Assembly (NCBI RefSeq): GCF_000429905.1
Contig: NZ_AUCT01000003.1
Coordinates: 124,001-188,000, forward strand
Reading direction: 5' to 3'
Length of the DNA: 64,000 nt
From: Desulfatibacillum aliphaticivorans DSM 15576
Lineage (GTDB): Bacteria > Desulfobacterota > Desulfobacteria > Desulfobacterales > Desulfatibacillaceae
The notes below the pieces were generated by a model. That model was not told the DNA's origin and did no database searches. It saw only the letters and a program-made list of their open reading frames with translations. Of this stretch, positions 34,429 to 42,570 are shown piece after piece. Made by a program: the position numbers and the translations under genes. Each line of letters starts with the position of its first letter. Position 1 is the stretch's first letter.

Positions 34429-35909
34429 TTGCTGATTATTCCCATTTTTGAGTCAATCATAGCCTGAGTAAGCTCCGTATGTTTATTGGCCCATTTCCCG
34501 AGGTCTATCAATGCCTTACGGCTTGGATAGCTCATTCGTTTCAAGTCCGTTGCATTGACTTGTGTATGGCCATTAAATCGGCGAAAATATTCATCAACCT
34601 CAGTCATATTGAGGAAAACAGCCAAGCCTCTTGCCAACTCAGATGGTAAGCCGGACTTATTTTGATGAAATACGTTTAAATGATTTTCAAAGCCTAACAT
34701 GGGCACACCAGGAAAGAAAGTGGGATCAACTACGCTGGCAACAATCCTGCGTTTTTCTTCCTTGGCCGTGAAACGGCGAACCACGCAGTAAAACCCGTTT
34801 GGGTAAAGCCATTTTTCTGTTTCTGCATTTCGGATAATTGCATTTGACTTCTTAATATCTTCAATAGGCCAATTAATTCCATTGGTATTAAAATGGGCAG
34901 GGTAAAGCAGAGGCACAGTTCCAGGCTCTGGCATCTTCTTCAAAAAACCTTTTAACCGGAAGTCAACCACAGGCCCTGTGGACACCTGAACGCCTATGTC
35001 ACAGATATTATTTCCTTGTGCTTGAAAGTTTTCAATAGTGTTTACCTGGGGCGAAGTAGGAACATGTATAAATTGTTCAGAATCATTGGAATGAACAATC
35101 CTGTTGAAGGGATACTCGTGGACCTCAATATTATCAAAGGAATCATCCGTTGATGTTGAAATGATCACAGGCCCTTGATAGCCGCCACGCTCCAAATGGA
35201 TAATAATATTTTCCTGGAGGACCTTTTCATCTTTAAATGCTTTGCTGCGCGATTCAAATAAATGAATGCGCCGAATAACAGAATTCTCTATTAAAAATTT
35301 TCTAAACGGACGATAATATGGCCCATTGCAAAAGCTACGAGGAATAATCGCCACTATGTGCCCTCCGTGCTCAACAAGAGCAACAGTGAGAGCTACGAAA
35401 GCTGAATATAAATTGACCGTTTCAATGCCAATGCGTCGCAGGGCCAAACGATGGCCGGAATTGCTATTAATTTTTTTGTACGGTGGATTTATGATTGCAT
35501 GTGTGTATCTATCAATATGTTCTGCAAATAAATCCCCGGCGAGTGATTCAACCGCAATCGAAATAAAATCAGCTTCTCGAATACTAAAATGAAAGTTGTT
35601 TTCATCTTGATATTTATTTAATGCCTGGGACAAGTATGGATGTAACTCAGAATCAATTTCAAAAGCGTCTAACTTAACATTGTCGAAGTTAAGGCCACCA
35701 GCCCTCCACCTTTTCAGAAATGCTTCGGAAAGTGCACCTACTCCAGCTCCAGCATCAAGCAGTCTACAATTGCCCCTGGAATTAGGAAAAAGATGAGCCA
35801 TGAAAGCCGCAATGTTCTCCGGTGTAAAATACTGACCAAATAGAGATTTTTTCTTTGCTGGGGTGTGCCTTGATACTATTAGCCGATTTTTTTCTGCTGT
35901 CGATAACAT
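34425..35909 (-). CDS. N6-adenine DNA methyltransferase, PstI-type (gamma/Eco57I-like)
   Basis: 494 residues, close to M.PstI in length. The SAM motif I is LDAGAGVGAL (residues 51-60) and the catalytic motif IV NPPY is at 141-144, in the order of gamma-class adenine methylases. QYFTPENIAAFMA near the N-terminus is the usual motif X region. The C-terminal half is the target-recognition part. It is the first gene of the pair and the restriction gene follows with ATGA coupling. It should methylate adenine in the site cut by the partner (expected CTGCAG). AT-rich composition is shared with the partner. Confidence 0.94.
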   Translation of the reverse strand: MLSTAEKNRLIVSRHTPAKKKSLFGQYFTPENIAAFMAHLFPNSRGNCRLLDAGAGVGALSEAFLKRWRAGGLNFDNVKLDAFEIDSELHPYLSQALNKYQDENNFHFSIREADFISIAVESLAGDLFAEHIDRYTHAIINPPYKKINSNSGHRLALRRIGIETVNLYSAFVALTVALVEHGGHIVAIIPRSFCNGPYYRPFRKFLIENSVIRRIHLFESRSKAFKDEKVLQENIIIHLERGGYQGPVIISTSTDDSFDNIEVHEYPFNRIVHSNDSEQFIHVPTSPQVNTIENFQAQGNNICDIGVQVSTGPVVDFRLKGFLKKMPEPGTVPLLYPAHFNTNGINWPIEDIKKSNAIIRNAETEKWLYPNGFYCVVRRFTAKEEKRRIVASVVDPTFFPGVPMLGFENHLNVFHQNKSGLPSELARGLAVFLNMTEVDEYFRRFNGHTQVNATDLKRMSYPSRKALIDLGKWANKHTELTQAMIDSKMGIISK

Positions 35910-36101
35910 TTCTTAATCCCCATATTTTCTTCTAATCATATCAAAAGGGACAGAAAAAAGCCATCACTGCATAAAATCGTAGATAGCCTCTGATATTGCA
36001 CATTTCACATCATTACCCATGGATCATTATGAATAGACACCATAACCGTGGTCAGCTTATTGGACATAGCATATCCGGCCTGGAATAAAACGAGGAATAG
36101 C

Positions 36102-36386
36102 CTACGAATAGGCGATACGGAAGGAGGTAAACTCTTCGTCCGCGGGTTCGTCCTGGATGACGACGTCATCCACCCGGCCGAAGGAAGGGCCGATCCAGCA
36201 CCAGTCAAGGACCGCCCTGACGGCCTTGGGATCTCCCTGGAAGACCGCTTCCACGGAGCCGTCCGGCATATTCCTGACCCAGCCGTTCACGCCGTGGAGG
36301 TTGGCGGTCTCTTGGGTATGGTAACGAAAGCTGACGCCCTGGACAACGCCGGTGATTCTGGCTCGCACGCATTTTATATCCGCCAT
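36102..36386 (-). CDS. acyP: Acylphosphatase
   Basis: 94 residues from ATG 36386, chosen because GGAGGG precedes it; a longer frame further upstream has no ribosome site. The active-site loop GVVQGVSFRYHTQETA holds the substrate-binding arginine, and GWVRNMPDGSVEAVFQG holds the catalytic asparagine. It hydrolyses acyl phosphates such as acetyl phosphate or 1,3-bisphosphoglycerate in the cytosol. It is monocistronic, and lies between the AT-rich R-M island and a repeat field. Confidence 0.95.
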   Translation of the reverse strand: MADIKCVRARITGVVQGVSFRYHTQETANLHGVNGWVRNMPDGSVEAVFQGDPKAVRAVLDWCWIGPSFGRVDDVVIQDEPADEEFTSFRIAYS

Positions 36387-36433
36387 GGCAGCCCTCCGTG
36401 AATAGTGGTTTTGGGAATTTATATAAAAGCATG

Positions 36434-36500
36434 AAAATAACTGGATTTCAACAAGTTCCATATACCTTCCCACGCGAGGCATTGGAAAGAGACGGAATGG
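36434..36500. repeat. Fragment of module X
   Basis: CATGAAAATAACTGGATTTC followed shortly by CCTTCCCACGCGAGGC aligns with the middle of module X at 45316-45370 and 50547-50600 (TATATATGCATTCCCACGCGAAGC type, split here). It has no coding potential. Confidence 0.5.
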
Positions 36501-36650
36501 GCGAAGCATAGGAACGAAAAAAACCTGGATTCCACTTGCCCCTCGGGGCCGCAGGCCGCTATGGGATTCCACTCGCCTCACAGGCCGCCCTTATTGGACT
36601 TCGTCCCCCGGCATTGCATGCCGCGGCTGGCCGGATAACGAAGCCGTATA

Positions 36651-36851
36651 GGTTGAATTTCAAGCGTAGCGGCGGGGCTTGCCCTGCCCGGAGCGCACTT
36701 TGCGCGTTCCAAAGGCGCCCACAGGGGGGCGCAACTACATTGCGTTTTTACTCTTCAACGGTTGAATTCGAAGCGTAGCGGCAGGGCTTGCTCTGCCCAA
36801 GGCGAGCTTTGCGCGTTTCTAAGGCGCCCACAGGGGGGCGCAACTACATTG
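36651..36851. repeat. Two tandem module-Y repeats, 109-bp period
   Basis: Unit 1 (36651-36743) and unit 2 (36760-36851) each run GGTTGAATT, AAGCGTAGCGGC, GGGCTTG-CTGCCC, TTTGCGCGTT, then AAGGCGCCCACAGGGGGGCG and CAACTACATTG. A third copy stands at 25100-25186. GGCGCCC/GGGGGCGC makes a local hairpin. The segment fills much of the gene-free interval 36387-37201. Confidence 0.8.
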
Positions 36852-36878
36852 TATTATAGAGGCGCCAAGCCTTTTTTC

Positions 36879-37024
36879 GTTGGGTTTCGCAAGCTCTACC
36901 CAACCCACATTTTTGCAATAAAGACTGTAGGTTGGGTAGAGATATTGGCGACCTGCATCAAGACCGGTGCAGGGCATCTTGCAGAGAACCATCCGAAGCC
37001 GGGCCGTTGATATCGAAACCCAAC
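36879..37024. repeat. Nested palindromic repeat, family P (copy 2)
   Basis: GTTGGGTTTCG, CTCTACCCAACC, an AT-rich core with TTGCAATAAAGACTG, GGTTGGGTAGAG and CGAAACCCAAC in the same order as copy 1 at 4935-5150, though the right-hand filler is shorter and unrelated. Confidence 0.75.
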
Positions 37025-37201
37025 AATAATGGTCCATCAAAAAACAGGGAGTCAACAGTCTCCATACGCCCGCCGGACATCCTCGAATTCTTCTATCTTT
37101 CCCGGCCGCACCTTTTGGCGCCGTGCAACCCGGCGCCGGAGCTGCTGTGCCTGGGCCACCCGAAAAAATCGGATTTGAACAAGGCATGCGCCGCCATCCC
37201 T

Positions 37202-37480
37202 TTAATCGTGGATGACGCCCATTTTGACCGGAATCCACCAGGTAAGGCCGAAGGCCAGGGTTTTCAGGGCGGAGATTCCCTTTTCAAGGCCGGCGCGTTC
37301 GCCCACCTTCATGCCGATGGGAATTTCCAAGGGATGGATAACCAGGAAAATCAAAGCCAGGACGATCCAAAGGCTTTTGAATGCGCCGCCCGCGCCCAGC
37401 AGCAGTCCTAAAACAAAAATAATCCAACCAAAAGCAGTCACAGCCATACTGACATACCAGAATAACGGATTTTTAGACAT
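37202..37480 (-). CDS. Small hypothetical membrane protein
   Basis: 92 residues with two or three hydrophobic helices (FWYVSMAVTAFGWIIFVLGLLLG, SLWIVLALIFLVIHPLEIPIG) and a strong GGAGGGG ribosome site. It is the last gene of a five-gene leftward operon, 18 bases after the alpha/beta hydrolase. No family is recognised with certainty. An accessory role in membrane lipid or acyl metabolism is only suggested by context. Confidence 0.75.
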   Translation of the reverse strand: MSKNPLFWYVSMAVTAFGWIIFVLGLLLGAGGAFKSLWIVLALIFLVIHPLEIPIGMKVGERAGLEKGISALKTLAFGLTWWIPVKMGVIHD

Positions 37481-37498
37481 TTCCCCTCCAGTGTGAAA

Positions 37499-38551
37499 TT
37501 AAATAAACTCCATATCGTGCAAAAAGCCGTACCACGCCTGGCCCCGGAGCTTGCCGTTGAAGACCATCCAATGCCCGCCCGTCATGAAGGTGCAGCGAAT
37601 TCCTTGCCATTTTCGGCAGAGGGCTTCCACGTATTCAAAGGGGCAAATCCTGTCCCCCTTGGAAGCGATGACCAGGATGCGGTCCCGGGGTATTTTCGGC
37701 GTGAGGTGTAAGGGAGAGTGAAACTCCCACACTTTGTTTACCTTCTCCTTCATGGATTTGTCCATAGCAAAGGGCATGGAAACCGTGTCCGGGCCGATGG
37801 GCTTGGAAAAATTCACGGCCGGCACCATCATGGCTGCAAAGGAATGCATGTCGCTCAGGCAAGAGAACAACGAGGCGGTGTAGCCTCCCATGCTGGCGCC
37901 GATAAGCCCCAATTCCCCGGCGTCCATTTTCTTCAGCAAAAGCAAGGCGCTGGCCAAGTCAAACATGATCTGCCCCATGAACTCAGCTGTCATGGGCACG
38001 TTGTCCGGCTGCAGGGCGATGTTGGCCGCCCCCGGGCCGGAAGGCGCCCGCTCCCAATGAAAGGGAGCGATTAACAATGCCACGTCCAGGCCCATGTTAT
38101 AGAGTTTTTTGACCTTGAACATCCTTTCCGCCTGATCCGGCTCGCCCAGCATGAATCCGTGGAGGCAGACCACGGTCTTGCGGCCGGGCTCTCCGTGGGT
38201 CCAGCGCAGCATATGGGCCGTGCGGTTTTCCAGGTAGGAGGCGTATTCCTCGCGGAGGAGCGGATTTTTCGCCTCAAACCCGCTTTCCCAGGTGATGTGC
38301 TCCCGTTGGCCGTCCAAAAACGGGTCCCGGTTTACGGAGGGATATTCGGGCGGCGCCTCCGGCAGATCGAAGAACGAGGCCGGATCGTCCGCGTATCCCT
38401 GGTCCAGGTAGAATTCCACCTGGGCCATGTAGGAGTCCTTGTCCACAACCTTTGATTTGGCGAAGGGCTTCAGTATTTTGGGCAGCATCAAAAAGACGCC
38501 GTCCACGCAGCCGCCGGCGAAGTCCAGCGGTTTGGATAGTTTGTTTAGCAT
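37499..38551 (-). CDS. Alpha/beta hydrolase family protein
   Basis: 350 residues. The nucleophile elbow is GASMGG (serine at the centre of GxSxG), VVCLHGFMLGEP supplies the oxyanion-hole strand, and the Asp/His members are probably in ASKGDRICP and GGHW. The N-terminus is long and amphipathic rather than a cleaved signal. The family includes DUF2048/ABHD18-like hydrolases that act on lipid or thioester bonds. It lies 13 bases after the metallo-beta-lactamase gene in the acyl-CoA operon, so an acyl ester or thioester substrate is plausible. Confidence 0.82.
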   Translation of the reverse strand: MLNKLSKPLDFAGGCVDGVFLMLPKILKPFAKSKVVDKDSYMAQVEFYLDQGYADDPASFFDLPEAPPEYPSVNRDPFLDGQREHITWESGFEAKNPLLREEYASYLENRTAHMLRWTHGEPGRKTVVCLHGFMLGEPDQAERMFKVKKLYNMGLDVALLIAPFHWERAPSGPGAANIALQPDNVPMTAEFMGQIMFDLASALLLLKKMDAGELGLIGASMGGYTASLFSCLSDMHSFAAMMVPAVNFSKPIGPDTVSMPFAMDKSMKEKVNKVWEFHSPLHLTPKIPRDRILVIASKGDRICPFEYVEALCRKWQGIRCTFMTGGHWMVFNGKLRGQAWYGFLHDMEFI

Positions 38552-38564
38552 GGTTTTTTCCTGA

Positions 38565-39566
38565 TTAATTCCTGAACACCCTCAGGCGGTTTTTTTCCAA
38601 GGCCAGGCAAACCTCCCCCTCTTCCTCCAGGACCTGCAGGTGCGTGTACACCTCGGATATGGCCAAATACATTTCCATGGGAAAGCGGAGGTTCAGTTCA
38701 ATATTGGGAAAGAGCCTCCGGGCGATGGTGAACACGGATTCGTCCCTTGGGCGGATCGAAGACAATACCCTTTTTTGCCTGGCCGTAAAAGCCTTCCGGT
38801 ACATGTCGATCACGGATGCCAGGTCGCGGATTCTCTTGCCGTGACCGGTGTGAAGCACGGCCGGATCCAGGGCCTCGATGCGGTCAATGGAGTCGTAAAA
38901 CTCCATCTGGCTTTTCCGCTCGGGCAGGCCGGGCCAATCCTCCAGCATAGGCAGGGCGTTGGGCGTAATGTGCTCCAGGACGTGATCGCCGGAAAACACC
39001 ACGCCGTCCTTTTCCAGGTACAGGCAGACCGATCCCCGGGTATGGCCGGGAGTGCGCACCACCGTGGCTTCGTGCCGGCCCATGTCCAGCTTTTGCCCGT
39101 CTTCCATAATTGCGTCCACGGGGCAGTTGTCGGCCATGCGGGCGAACACGTAGTTCAGGGCGATCATCAGGGGCGGAAAAATTTTCGGCACGCCCATGGT
39201 CTTCAAAAAATAGGTCATGCTGGAATTGGGAACCGTGCTGCCTTGTTCCACGCCGCGGATGTCCTCCTCCGCGGCCACCAGTTCGATGTCGTACCGCGAG
39301 GCCTCCTTGATTTTCTTGGCCCCGCCGTAATGATCCAGATGCCCGTGGGTGACCACAATGCGGTCGATATCCGAAAAACTGAGCCCCAGTTCGCCCATGG
39401 CGGCGCCCAGGAGGCCCACGGTTTTGGAGGTTCCCGTATCCAGCAGGGTGACGGTGTCGCCCACAAACACATAGGCGTTGACCGGTCCCGGCTGCTTTCC
39501 CGGCAGAGGCAAAGAGATTCTATGCACGCCAGGCATGATTTCCCGGCTGAGTCGAGGCATTGTCAT
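38565..39566 (-). CDS. MBL-fold metallo-hydrolase
   Basis: 333 residues with the binuclear metal motif HGHLDHYGG, followed by GHTRGSVCLYL and GDHVLEH, all metallo-beta-lactamase signatures. The C-terminal ~90 residues form a winged-helix-like extension (ARRLFPNIELNLRF, EVYTHLQVLEEEGEV), as in LACTB2-type or RNase Z-like MBL proteins. ATG 39566 overlaps the SDR stop (ATGA), so it is translationally coupled. It is likely an acyl-thioester or ester hydrolase; the substrate is unknown. Confidence 0.9.
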   Translation of the reverse strand: MTMPRLSREIMPGVHRISLPLPGKQPGPVNAYVFVGDTVTLLDTGTSKTVGLLGAAMGELGLSFSDIDRIVVTHGHLDHYGGAKKIKEASRYDIELVAAEEDIRGVEQGSTVPNSSMTYFLKTMGVPKIFPPLMIALNYVFARMADNCPVDAIMEDGQKLDMGRHEATVVRTPGHTRGSVCLYLEKDGVVFSGDHVLEHITPNALPMLEDWPGLPERKSQMEFYDSIDRIEALDPAVLHTGHGKRIRDLASVIDMYRKAFTARQKRVLSSIRPRDESVFTIARRLFPNIELNLRFPMEMYLAISEVYTHLQVLEEEGEVCLALEKNRLRVFRN

Positions 39567-40390
39567 GAGGATTCGCCCACGCTTTTGTCGAACCGATGAT
39601 AGCCCATGGACACCAGTTTATACCAGATTTCCGGACACAGGCGCTTGAGGGTCCAGACCAGTTTGCCGTCCCAGGGCGTGACCACGTAGAGCTTGTTCTT
39701 TTTCAGGGCTTTCATGGCGGCCTTGGCCACCTTTTCCGCCGTGGTCCGGGACGTGCTGAAAAATTTCTCCGCCATGTCCCGCTGCCGGTCGTCCGTGGAG
39801 TTGAACTGATCCATTAAGTTGGTTTTAAAAAAGGTGGGGCAAACAACCGTAACGCCGATGTTTTTGGTGGAAAGCTCGCTCCGAAGGGTTTCGGACAGGG
39901 CGATGACCGCCGCCTTGGTCACGTTGTAACTGGCCATCTCGGGCAGGCAGGCTATGCCTGCGTTGGAAGCCATGTTGATGATGTGCCCTTTGCCCTGCTT
40001 TTCCATCAAGGGAATAAAGGCGCGGCACCCGTGGATCACGCTTTTCAGGTTCAGGCCGATGATCCAGTCCCATTTGTCCATGGGAATCTTTTCCATGAAT
40101 CCGGCCGCGCCCACGCCCGCGTTGTTCACCACAACATCCACGCCGCCCCATTCCTTTTCAAGCAAAGCGGCGGCGTCTTCAAGCTGCGCGGCGTCCGTGA
40201 CGTCGCACAGGATTTTAAGGCCCTGGCCGCCCTTTTGGGCGACCAGGTCCACAGTTTCGTCAGCGCGTTCTTCGTTGATGTCAGCCACGCCGATTTTCCA
40301 ATTTTCCTTGGCGAACTCCAAGGCCAGAGCTCTGCCGAATCCACTTCCCGCGCCGGTGATGATCACCCGCTTGCCAGGAAATTTCCTCAT
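39563..40390 (-). CDS. Short-chain dehydrogenase/reductase
   Basis: 275 residues. It has the NAD(P)-binding TGAGSGFG motif near residue 12, NNAGVG, and the catalytic Ser-Tyr-Lys set with YNVTK. GGAGGGGGAT precedes the start. It lies 21 bases after the acyl-CoA dehydrogenase gene, and its stop overlaps the MBL start. It probably oxidises or reduces a hydroxy/keto group on an acyl chain, with the carrier (CoA or free) unknown. Confidence 0.93.
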   Translation of the reverse strand: MRKFPGKRVIITGAGSGFGRALALEFAKENWKIGVADINEERADETVDLVAQKGGQGLKILCDVTDAAQLEDAAALLEKEWGGVDVVVNNAGVGAAGFMEKIPMDKWDWIIGLNLKSVIHGCRAFIPLMEKQGKGHIINMASNAGIACLPEMASYNVTKAAVIALSETLRSELSTKNIGVTVVCPTFFKTNLMDQFNSTDDRQRDMAEKFFSTSRTTAEKVAKAAMKALKKNKLYVVTPWDGKLVWTLKRLCPEIWYKLVSMGYHRFDKSVGESS

Positions 40391-40411
40391 ATCCCCCTCC
40401 AGTTTTTTTTA

Positions 40412-42226
40412 TCAGCCGCCGAAGCAGGAGTCTGCTATCTCCAATGCGGCCGGGTTGGTTATGGTGATGGAATCCATCTTGCCCATGGTCACGGGGAGCA
40501 TGTTGAAAATAAAGAACTCCGCCGTTTTGACCTGTCCTTCGTAATATTCCTTTTCCACGGCTTTTTTCTGCTTTTCGATTTTCGGGGCGGAAATGACCGC
40601 ACGCCACAGAAGCATCCAGGCCATGATCACGTCGCCCATGGCTTCCAGGAAATGGGTGGAATGGGCGAAGGCGGCCTTAAATTGCGGGCTGACCGCGGTT
40701 TTGCCCAAATGCATGGCGGTTTCGCCCAGGCGGTTGCACGCGGCTTCCACTTTGGCGGCCATGTCTTCCAGGCCGGGAACGGCCTTGGCTTGGGCCACGG
40801 TTTTGGCGACTTCACCCATGAATGACATGAAGATGGCGCCCTTGTCCATGCCCAATTTGCGGCCGATGAGGTCCATGGCCTGGATGCCGTTGGTGCCTTC
40901 GTAAATGCTGCCGATCTTGGCGTCCCGTAGGATCTGCTCCATGGGATACTCACTGATGTAGCCGTAGCCGCCGTATACCTGTATGCCGGTGGAGGCCAGT
41001 TCAAAGCCCTTGTCCGTGCAATAGGCTTTGATGACGGGCGTGTAAAGCTGAATGAGCTTGTTGAAACGGTCGGCTTCTTCCGGGCTTTCGGCCAGTTCTT
41101 CTTTGTCGAACAGGTCGGCCACGTAATAGATGAAGCTGCGCATGCCGTCGGTGTAGGCTTTCATGGTTAGCAGGTTGCGCCGTACGTCCGGATGGTTGAT
41201 GATGGCCACCGGCTTGGCGTCCTTGTTGGCGCTGTCCTCCAGGGCCCGGCCCTGGATTCTTTCCTTGGCGTAGTTGCAGGCGTACATGTAGGCCACGGAG
41301 GCGGCGGAAAAGCCCTGGAAGCCCACGTTCAAACGGGCTTCGTTCATCATGAGGAACATGACTTTCATGCCCTTGTTTTCCTCGCCAAGCAGGTAGCCGC
41401 GGCACTGGCCCTTGCCGCCGAAGGCCAGGGAGCAGGTGGCGCTGGCGTGGATGCCCATTTTCTCTTCAATGCCCGTGCAGACCACGTCGTTGGGTTCGCC
41501 CAGGGAGCCGTCGTCGTTCACCCAGATTTTAGGCACAATGAAAATGGAGATGCCGGCGGTTCCTGCGGGAGCGCCTTCAATCCTGGCCAGGACCGGATGG
41601 ATGATGTTTTCGGTCAGGTCGTGCTCGCCGTAGGTGATGAAAATCTTGTTGCCGGTGATGGAATATGTGCCGTCGTCGTTTTTCTTGGCCGTGGTGGAAA
41701 GGTTGCCCACATCGGAGCCGGCTTCGGCTTCGGTCAGAACCATGGTTCCGCCCCATTTCGCCGAATACAGGTTCTTTAAATACAGTTCCTTTTGCTTTTC
41801 CGTGCCAAAGAGTTCGATCATCTTGCCGGTGCCGTGGCCCATGGTCACGTAGCCCAGGCACACGCCGCAAGCGCCCATGAGGTATTCGATGATGGGCTGC
41901 ATGATCAGGGTGGGAAGGCCCTGTCCGCCCAGTTCGGGATCTTCGGTCACGGATCCCCAGCCGTCTTCGGCCAAAATCTTAAACGGCTTGTGAAATACTT
42001 CCGGCACAAAAACCTGATTGTTTTCAAAACGCAGGCCGGTCTTGTCCGCTTCCGAGTTGATGGGCAGAAGCTCTTTCAAGGCCAGGTTCCTGGCTTCGGT
42101 AATGATGAGGTCGAGCGACTTTTTGTCCAGGTCCGAGTATTCCTTGTGCTTGTTAATCTTATCGGCTTCCAGTTGCTCGTACAAAACAAATTCTATGTCT
42201 CTGCGGTCGGCAATTACTTGTGCCAT
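40412..42226 (-). CDS. Long acyl-CoA dehydrogenase (DmdC/FadE-like)
   Basis: 604 residues from ATG 42226, behind GAGG; a start 18 codons upstream is less likely. The length is that of the ~600-residue subclass with a C-terminal extension, which includes 3-methylmercaptopropionyl-CoA dehydrogenase. FAD motifs MVLTEAEAGSDVGNLSTTA and TYGEHDL, and the hallmark YEGTNGIQAMDLIGRKL, are present. It introduces the alpha-beta double bond into acyl-CoA, passing electrons to ETF. It is the first gene of the five-gene operon; chain-length specificity is not predictable. Confidence 0.94.
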   Translation of the reverse strand: MAQVIADRRDIEFVLYEQLEADKINKHKEYSDLDKKSLDLIITEARNLALKELLPINSEADKTGLRFENNQVFVPEVFHKPFKILAEDGWGSVTEDPELGGQGLPTLIMQPIIEYLMGACGVCLGYVTMGHGTGKMIELFGTEKQKELYLKNLYSAKWGGTMVLTEAEAGSDVGNLSTTAKKNDDGTYSITGNKIFITYGEHDLTENIIHPVLARIEGAPAGTAGISIFIVPKIWVNDDGSLGEPNDVVCTGIEEKMGIHASATCSLAFGGKGQCRGYLLGEENKGMKVMFLMMNEARLNVGFQGFSAASVAYMYACNYAKERIQGRALEDSANKDAKPVAIINHPDVRRNLLTMKAYTDGMRSFIYYVADLFDKEELAESPEEADRFNKLIQLYTPVIKAYCTDKGFELASTGIQVYGGYGYISEYPMEQILRDAKIGSIYEGTNGIQAMDLIGRKLGMDKGAIFMSFMGEVAKTVAQAKAVPGLEDMAAKVEAACNRLGETAMHLGKTAVSPQFKAAFAHSTHFLEAMGDVIMAWMLLWRAVISAPKIEKQKKAVEKEYYEGQVKTAEFFIFNMLPVTMGKMDSITITNPAALEIADSCFGG

Positions 42227-42472
42227 GGATAATACCTCGCTTGCTAGGTTAATAAATACTGGGGTGAAAGAGGGCGTCAAAAAACGCCAGCCTACAGTAA
42301 TTCCCGGCGGGGAACTGTGTCAACCCAAAAACCGAGCAATCATTCGATTTCCTGGATGAAAATGCAAGCCGCAGACTACTCGGCCTTTGATCTCAGGCGG
42401 CGCAGGAACAGACCGAATCTTAGTGAAAATTTCCACAAAGTCCGTCACTATGGTTCGGCTTGATTTTTGCTA

Positions 42473-42500
42473 TGGACATCAGCATAAAGCCGATTATAAT
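42473..42500 (+). promoter_or_regulatory. Sigma-70-type promoter for ptsP
   Basis: TGGACA (42473-42478), 16 bases, then a perfect TATAAT (42495-42500), about 65 bases upstream of the GTG start. It is the only good -35/-10 pair in the 344-base gap between the divergent acyl-CoA dehydrogenase and ptsP genes. A small hairpin GGCGT/ACGCC (about 42286-42302) is the other visible element. Confidence 0.6.
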
Positions 42501-42570
42501 ATGAAGCTGTGGGTGCGAAAGTCCAACAGCCAGACCGAAGTACACTCCAACTCAAACCAAAGAGGGCCGT

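Noticed and set aside
36536..37010. Small open frames over the repeat field
   Set aside because: They arise from the tandem repeats themselves (repeated peptide CAFxRRPQGGATTL), lack ribosome sites and are not conserved as proteins between copies.
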